Source: JAEKLB01 sp050249235
GTDB lineage: Bacteria; Actinomycetota; Acidimicrobiia; Acidimicrobiales; CADCSY01
Length of the DNA: 11,219 nucleotides
NCBI GenBank assembly: GCA_050249235.1
Contig: JBFWQW010000094.1
Span: forward strand, 1-11,219
Reading direction: 5' to 3'
Below, piece after piece: positions 6,549-11,219 of this stretch. How positions within the stretch are numbered: position 1 is the stretch's first letter; every line of letters starts with the position of its first letter. Position numbers and translations under genes: made by a program. The notes under the pieces are model-generated. The model ran no database searches. It worked only from the letters and a program-made list of their open reading frames with translations, and had not been told where the DNA came from.

Positions 6549-6575
6549 AGCTGCGCCTCTGAGCGGAGCCCGGGT

Positions 6576-8840
6576 GTGCGGCTGATGCTCCCGCCGGCCG
6601 GAAGGGAGCCCGCTGGCAACGGGTTCGAGGTGGTCGTCGCCGTCGTCGGCGGTGCCGTGACCGCGCTGTCGTTGGTGGTGGCGGGAAGCGCGTGGCTGGC
6701 GACCAGCTTGACCGGCGGGCGGGTGTCGGGCGGGCTCGGTGACTGGCTGGCAGTGACAGGCCAACTGGCGTCGTCGCCCGGTGACCCGCGGGCGGCGTGG
6801 GGTGACTTGGCGACCGGGATCCCGAGACCGGCCGTCTACTGGGCCTGCACGCTGGTGGTCGCGCTCGTGGTCGGTGCCGCGGTGGCCGCTGGCTTCGTCG
6901 TGTGGCGGCGGGTGTGGTCGCCGTCTCGGTCGAGGTTCGGGGTTCCCGCTGATGCCCGAGTGGCGAGGCCCCGCGATGTGGGACCGCTGGTGGTGTCGGG
7001 CGCGGTGCCCCCGACGGGTCGGCTGCTGTTGGGTCGGTTAGCGCCGAGGGGTCCGTTCCTGGCGACGGAGGACCGGGAGCGACACCCGGCCCGGGGGCGC
7101 CGGGCGGTGCGGGAGCAGGGTGACCGGGGGTCGGTGGCGTTGATCGGGCCGACCCGGTCGGGCAAGACGGTGTTGGCGTCCGCCGGGATCATCGGCTGGG
7201 ACGGGCCGGTCGTGGCGTTGTCGGTGAAGCGGGACCTGTACGACACGACCGCGGCGGCCCGGGCCGGGCGGGGTGCTCTGGCGGTGTTCGACCCGGGCGG
7301 CGTGACGGGATTGCCGACGGCGCGGTGGACGCCGTTGCGAGAGGTGACGACCACGTCGGGGGCCAAGCGGGCGGGGCGGGCGCTTGCCCAGGCCATCCCC
7401 CGCAACGGGGTGACGGGCGGGGATTACTGGAAGTCCCACGGCGAGACGCTCACCTCCTCGTACATGTGCCTGGCCGGTCTCTCGCAGCTCCTCGACCCAC
7501 CGGCTGGCAAGCGATCGGAGCCGTTGACGATCGGCCGGCTGGCGTCGTGGGCGTACCTGCATGTCGGGATCCGCGACCCGCTGGTCAACGATCTGGTGCG
7601 CCGCGGTCTGGCCGACGATCAGCCGCTGGAGGTGCGCCTGCTGGCTCGGGATGCGCTCACGAAGCTGATGGCGTTCGAGGGTGAGGACCCGAAGATCCGG
7701 GCGTCGATCTACGCCACCGCGCGGCTGGCGTTCGAGGCGTGGACCGAACCGGCAGTGGCGCACTCGGCATCACTCGACCCGAGGGACTTCTACTGGTCCG
7801 ACGAGCTGCACGAGCATCGACCCCGGTACGTGGACCTCGACTGGCTCATGGACGGCGCTGCCGGCCGGGCGAACACGTTGTACCTGGCAGCGCCGTCGAC
7901 CGAGTTCGATCGGCTCGCCCCCGTGCTCGGTGGCCTGCTCGGGGACCTGCGCGAGCAGATCCACGCGTGGGACATCGCCGGCCGTCGGCTGTCCAAACCG
8001 TTGCTGGTCGTGATCGACGAGGCCGGCCAGCTCGAGCTGCAGTGGCTGCCCGAGGAGGTGTCGACGATCGCCGGGCTCGGCGGGATGTTCGTGACCAGCT
8101 GGCAGTCCAAGGCGCAGATCAACCACCGGTATGGCACTCTCGCCGACGCCGTGTTGAGCGGTCACCGCTCCAAGGTCATCTTCAACGGGACCGACGATCC
8201 GTCCACCCTCGACTATGTGTCTCGGGTGGCGGGCACCGAGCACGTGGCGCAGCGCGGTTGGTCGGCCGACACCGGCGGTGGACGCAAGACCGTGTCCGAA
8301 CATCCCCAGCGGGAGGACCTGCTTCCCGCCCACGTCATCCGCCAGATGCGCCGCCAGGAGGCGGTCTTGCTCCACGGCACCCTGCCCCCGATCCACCTCC
8401 GACTCGTCCGTTGGTGGGAGGACCACGCGCTGCGTGGCCTGATTCCGACGGACCGAGACGGCCAGCCCCGATCGGCACCGGCCGGCGGGACCTGCCTGGT
8501 GACCCCTGGTCCACGGCCCGAGGCGGAGCCGGTCGTCGACCCGGTCGTGATCGCCGAGTCGGTTGCCAGCCTGCCGCGCCTGCGCGGCGCGCCCGACGAC
8601 CCGGCCAGACCGCTCGGTCCCAACGCCCGCCGGGGGCCCGCTCAGGGCCAGCTCGACCTCGCCGTCGAACCCGCTCCGCCGGACGGGAACCGGGTGGCGG
8701 GGTACTGCGAGCGGTGCGGCGCCCGGGTCTCTGTCGGTGCGGGACGAGCGACCAGCTTCGGGGCCCGGACAGTGGTGTTCTGCAGCCCGTCGTGCCCGCC
8801 GCCGAGCGAACTATCCGCCACGGGAGCGGGTCGGGAGTGA
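6576..8840 (+). CDS. type IV coupling protein (VirD4/TraG family)
   Basis: A 754-residue inner-membrane ATPase that would link DNA-relaxase substrates to a type IV secretion channel in conjugation. Two hydrophobic helices (residues about 18-44 and 86-110) anchor it, with a short external loop between them. The cytoplasmic ATPase has a Walker A in LIGPTRSGKTVL (G191-T198) followed by the family-typical VVALSVKRDLYDTT, and a Walker B in LLVVIDEAGQL (D481, E482). The TSWQSKAQINHRYG and SGHRSKVIFNGTDD segments match the conserved C-terminal half of VirD4/TraG proteins. The far C-terminus adds CERCG...VFCSPSC (C711, C714, C736, C740), a possible zinc knuckle, after a Pro/Ala-rich linker. GTG 6576 is chosen because GGAG (6565-6568) lies 7 bases upstream; ATG 6585 is an alternative. 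Its ArdC-like neighbour starts 55 bases downstream on the same strand, suggesting an operon. Confidence 0.93.
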   Translation: MRLMLPPAGREPAGNGFEVVVAVVGGAVTALSLVVAGSAWLATSLTGGRVSGGLGDWLAVTGQLASSPGDPRAAWGDLATGIPRPAVYWACTLVVALVVGAAVAAGFVVWRRVWSPSRSRFGVPADARVARPRDVGPLVVSGAVPPTGRLLLGRLAPRGPFLATEDRERHPARGRRAVREQGDRGSVALIGPTRSGKTVLASAGIIGWDGPVVALSVKRDLYDTTAAARAGRGALAVFDPGGVTGLPTARWTPLREVTTTSGAKRAGRALAQAIPRNGVTGGDYWKSHGETLTSSYMCLAGLSQLLDPPAGKRSEPLTIGRLASWAYLHVGIRDPLVNDLVRRGLADDQPLEVRLLARDALTKLMAFEGEDPKIRASIYATARLAFEAWTEPAVAHSASLDPRDFYWSDELHEHRPRYVDLDWLMDGAAGRANTLYLAAPSTEFDRLAPVLGGLLGDLREQIHAWDIAGRRLSKPLLVVIDEAGQLELQWLPEEVSTIAGLGGMFVTSWQSKAQINHRYGTLADAVLSGHRSKVIFNGTDDPSTLDYVSRVAGTEHVAQRGWSADTGGGRKTVSEHPQREDLLPAHVIRQMRRQEAVLLHGTLPPIHLRLVRWWEDHALRGLIPTDRDGQPRSAPAGGTCLVTPGPRPEAEPVVDPVVIAESVASLPRLRGAPDDPARPLGPNARRGPAQGQLDLAVEPAPPDGNRVAGYCERCGARVSVGAGRATSFGARTVVFCSPSCPPPSELSATGAGRE

Positions 8841-8863
8841 GTCAGGGACCGCGGCCGGGAGCA

Positions 8864-8874
8864 GGTCCGGGACC
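8864..8874. promoter_or_regulatory. short palindrome before the ArdC-like gene
   Basis: GGTCC-G-GGACC is a perfect 5+5 inverted repeat 21 bases upstream of ATG 8896, with another GGGACC at 8845-8850. It resembles the GGTCCCGGG and TCGGGAC elements at 6486-6494 and 6537-6543, so a shared regulator is conceivable. It may be chance in GC-rich DNA. Confidence 0.2.
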
Positions 8875-8895
8875 TTGGTTGCGGATCCTGCGGCC

Positions 8896-11219
8896 ATGGC
8901 ACGCCAGGGCCAGCGGCTCCGCTTCGACACGTTCACCGATATGGCTGCCCACCTCGACCGGTGGGCCGGGGCCTCACTGACCGACCCGGACGCCTGGGAG
9001 GCGGTGCTCGTCGGTGCGCAATCCTGGCTGGACTACTCGGCCCGGAACCAGGCGCTGCTCGCCTCCTACGGGGCCGACGGTCCGGTGGCGGGGATCGAGA
9101 CATGGCGGCTGGTTCCCTCCGCCGAGCCGGATCGAGGTTGCGCGGTGCGGGCCGGGGAGCACGGCTACCCGGTGCGGGTCCCGGTCACGACCGGCGGCGC
9201 CGAACCCGACCCCTACCTCGGGGGCACGCGACCGACTCGAGCGGCCGTGGAACGGTGGGAGTGGCGGCCCGTGTTCGCTGTCGACCAGCTCGCTCGCCGT
9301 CCCGCGCCCGACGCGCTCGTTCCCGTCGAGGTCCCCGCAGCGCTGAAGGGGCCGGGCGGCGACACCGAGTTCCTCGCCGCCGCCCGGCGGGTCGCGACAT
9401 CCACGGTGCGAGGCCGGCTCCCGAAGCTGGACGACCCCCATCAGGTGCTCGCCGATGCCGCCGGTCGACTGCCCCGCACGTCGACACGCCCGCCGCTCGA
9501 CGGTGCGCTGCGCGACCAGGCGGCCTGGCTGGTCGCCGACCGGGTGGGCCGCGCCCCCGCCAGCCATCCGCCGACGGTCGACCCATCGGGGTGGCCGGCC
9601 AGGGAGCGGTGGGAACGGCTGCTCGACGTGCTCGAGCCGGCTCGCAAGCTGACCGCCGGGCTCGGCGTCGTCGTCGGCGTCGATCTGGTGGCGTCGCCGC
9701 TGCCACGGATGGTGGTCGTCGACGACCGGGTCGTTCCGGCCGGTCGCCGCCACCGACTTCCCCCCGCCTCGCTCGAACAGCTCCCGGTCGGCCGGTGGGT
9801 GAGCGTCGGCCCCTACACCCGCGCCGAGTGGGCCGCCCGCGGCGAGGACGCCGCCGGACGGGGCGCCTACCTCCGGCTCAACAAGACCGCCTACCTCGTC
9901 GCCGTCGAAGCCGGGGACACGGCCCGCTGGCGGCTCGAAGACGTCGCCGCCCGAACCGGCCACGGCCTCCTCGCCACCGGCACCGCCCCCGACCTCGACA
10001 CCGCCCGCACCGACGCCGTCGCCACCATCCGCGACCGCTACCCCGCCCTCACCGCGCCCACCGACCTCGCCAGCCCCGCGCCCGGCGGCGCAGCCCGCGG
10101 ATGGGAGGCGATGCCCGGACCGGGCCGCAGCGCCGCCGAGCTCCGCCACCTCACCGACCACGTCACGTTGTACGCCATCGCCGGCCCCGGCGGCCGGTGG
10201 ATGCCTGCCGTTCACGCCGGACCCACCGGCGTGCTCGAACGACTCCCGCTCACCCGCACGATCGACGAAGCCCGCGACGCCGCCGAGCTCGCCGGCCACC
10301 GAGCCGCCCGGGCGATCGCGGTCGCCGACCCGGTCCGGCTCGACACGATCGTCACCGAACTCGCCGACAGCGGCGACTACACCCGCACCGAGCTCGCCGG
10401 CCTCATCGGTCACCATCTCGACGAACCCGACCGGCTCCGTCTCGAACACACCTCGTCGCCAGAGCTGGTCGAGTTGCTCGGCACCGCCGGCCTCACACCC
10501 GCCGCCACCGTCGCGGTGCTCCGCGCCGAGCACGTCGACGCCGACACCATGGCCGAGCTGCTGCCCACCATCGGTGTCCCCATCCCCGACGGCATCCGCG
10601 TCCTGCGGGACCGCTGGGACCTCCCCGGCGTCAACGCCGCCACCGCGCTCAGGGCCACTGCCTTAGAGATGCGAGACGCCGGCTGCAGCGTGGCCGAGAT
10701 CATGGCCGCCCGGCCCCGCGACATCCTTCGGGCCCTACCCGACGACCCCCACCTCTGGGAGCTCGCCGCCGGCACCATGGCTACCGTCGGGCATCGACCG
10801 CACGTCATCGCCGCGCACCTCGTCGCCCACGCCCCAACCCTCGGCGCCTTCGCCGCCGGCCTGACCATCGGCATCGACAGCCCTGACGCCGGGCTCGCCA
10901 CCGCGGCCCGGTCCGGCGCCACCGGCGACCAGCTCGCCGCAGCCTCCGAGGCCTACGGGCTCTCCCCCGCCCAGACCGCCAACTCTCTCGTCGCCGTCGG
11001 TACCAACCCTGAGGTCGTCCTCGACACGCTCGACGCTCGCTGCGACCACGACACCGACACCGCCGTGGCCATCGCCACCGACGCCGGCGTGACCGACGAC
11101 GCCATCCACGAATGGCGGCACCCAGGTCCCGTCTCTGGCATGGCATCGATCGGCGATCGGGACGGCTCCGCCGCGCTGCTCGCGGTCCTCCCACCGCCGG
11201 GACCCTCGGTCGAGGTCGA
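8896..11219 (+). CDS. large ArdC-like antirestriction/ssDNA-binding-domain protein (3' end outside window)
   Basis: An open frame of at least 774 codons runs from ATG 8896 to the window edge. Residues about 8-140 resemble the ArdC N-terminal domain: FDTFTDMAAHLDRWAG, then WLDYSARNQALLASYG (S48, R50, N51), IETWRLVP, and an R-x-GEHGYPVRVPV segment followed by a WRPVFAVDQL strand. ArdC proteins bind ssDNA and protect incoming conjugated DNA. The HExxH metallopeptidase centre usual in ArdC is not seen. Residues about 290-345 form a mixed region (VSVGPYTRAEWAARGED). From about 476 on there are repeated short helices of the type GLTPAATVAVL, GCSVAEIMAARP and GLSPAQTANSLVAVG, suggesting a helical-repeat scaffold. 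No good Shine-Dalgarno precedes ATG 8896; TTG 8875 is an in-frame alternative. It follows the coupling-protein gene by 55 bases, so both probably belong to the transfer operon. Confidence 0.82.
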   Translation, partial: MARQGQRLRFDTFTDMAAHLDRWAGASLTDPDAWEAVLVGAQSWLDYSARNQALLASYGADGPVAGIETWRLVPSAEPDRGCAVRAGEHGYPVRVPVTTGGAEPDPYLGGTRPTRAAVERWEWRPVFAVDQLARRPAPDALVPVEVPAALKGPGGDTEFLAAARRVATSTVRGRLPKLDDPHQVLADAAGRLPRTSTRPPLDGALRDQAAWLVADRVGRAPASHPPTVDPSGWPARERWERLLDVLEPARKLTAGLGVVVGVDLVASPLPRMVVVDDRVVPAGRRHRLPPASLEQLPVGRWVSVGPYTRAEWAARGEDAAGRGAYLRLNKTAYLVAVEAGDTARWRLEDVAARTGHGLLATGTAPDLDTARTDAVATIRDRYPALTAPTDLASPAPGGAARGWEAMPGPGRSAAELRHLTDHVTLYAIAGPGGRWMPAVHAGPTGVLERLPLTRTIDEARDAAELAGHRAARAIAVADPVRLDTIVTELADSGDYTRTELAGLIGHHLDEPDRLRLEHTSSPELVELLGTAGLTPAATVAVLRAEHVDADTMAELLPTIGVPIPDGIRVLRDRWDLPGVNAATALRATALEMRDAGCSVAEIMAARPRDILRALPDDPHLWELAAGTMATVGHRPHVIAAHLVAHAPTLGAFAAGLTIGIDSPDAGLATAARSGATGDQLAAASEAYGLSPAQTANSLVAVGTNPEVVLDTLDARCDHDTDTAVAIATDAGVTDDAIHEWRHPGPVSGMASIGDRDGSAALLAVLPPPGPSVEV

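Noticed and set aside
5725..6585. 286-codon plus-strand frame opposite the minus-strand gene
   Set aside because: The minus-strand gene has AAGGAG correctly placed and more normal protein composition; the plus-strand product is Gly, Val and Glu-rich like other shadows.
7739..8980. 413-codon plus-strand frame overlapping the coupling-protein gene, including a GTG at 8837 overlapping its stop
   Set aside because: It is Arg/Pro-rich and lacks a domain. The short portion after 8837 has no support beyond a chance GTGA overlap.
8974..10533. 519-codon minus-strand frame
   Set aside because: It is Gly, Glu and Val-rich without motifs and mirrors the ArdC-like gene; antisense shadow.
8961..10886. 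641-codon plus-strand frame
   Set aside because: Its product is almost all Arg, Pro, Ala, Gly and His, typical of an out-of-frame reading of GC-rich DNA, and it lies inside the ArdC-like gene.

Overview
The window is GC-rich and its codons strongly favour G or C in the third position. Together with its gene content this suggests an actinobacterium, possibly of the Acidimicrobiia type (an inference; nothing here fixes the taxon). It looks like part of a conjugative element (integrative element or plasmid) whose backbone carries a block of cargo genes. No rRNA, tRNA, CRISPR array, transposase or integrase was seen.

Layout. (1) 3-440, +: 3' end of a DnaG-type TOPRIM protein, cut by the window edge. 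(2) 660-2579, +: OLD-family ATPase with a C-terminal TOPRIM domain. (3) 2710-3780, +: HNH-like protein with a CxxC...EH...CxxCNN zinc-binding core. Genes 2 and 3 form a plausible, unproven two-nuclease defence-type module. (4) 3781-4104: a 324-base leader holding a hairpin after gene 3, a 20-codon ORF with a Shine-Dalgarno-like G run, and three successive GC-rich hairpins. (5) 4105-5562, +: fusion of a phytanoyl-CoA-dioxygenase-like Fe(II)/2-oxoglutarate oxygenase and a GNAT acetyltransferase. (6) 5716-6435, -: unrecognised helical protein, possibly sigma-like, convergent with gene 5. (7) 6436-6575: divergent intergenic region with four tandem 12-base repeats and an overlapping inverted repeat. 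(8) 6576-8840, +: VirD4/TraG-type coupling protein with two membrane helices, Walker A and B motifs and a C-terminal Cys4 knuckle. (9) 8896 to the window end, +: large protein with an ArdC-like N-terminal domain and a helical-repeat C-terminal half, with no stop in the window.

How they fit together. The TOPRIM protein, the coupling protein and the ArdC-like protein fit DNA processing and transfer. The minus-strand gene and the 12-base repeats may form a control point for transfer. The OLD/HNH pair and the oxygenase-acetyltransferase fusion sit between the backbone parts and look like accessory cargo. The points most worth checking are the OLD/HNH pairing with its altered TOPRIM acidic motif, the structured leader of the oxygenase-GNAT gene, and the phased repeats in the divergent promoter region.
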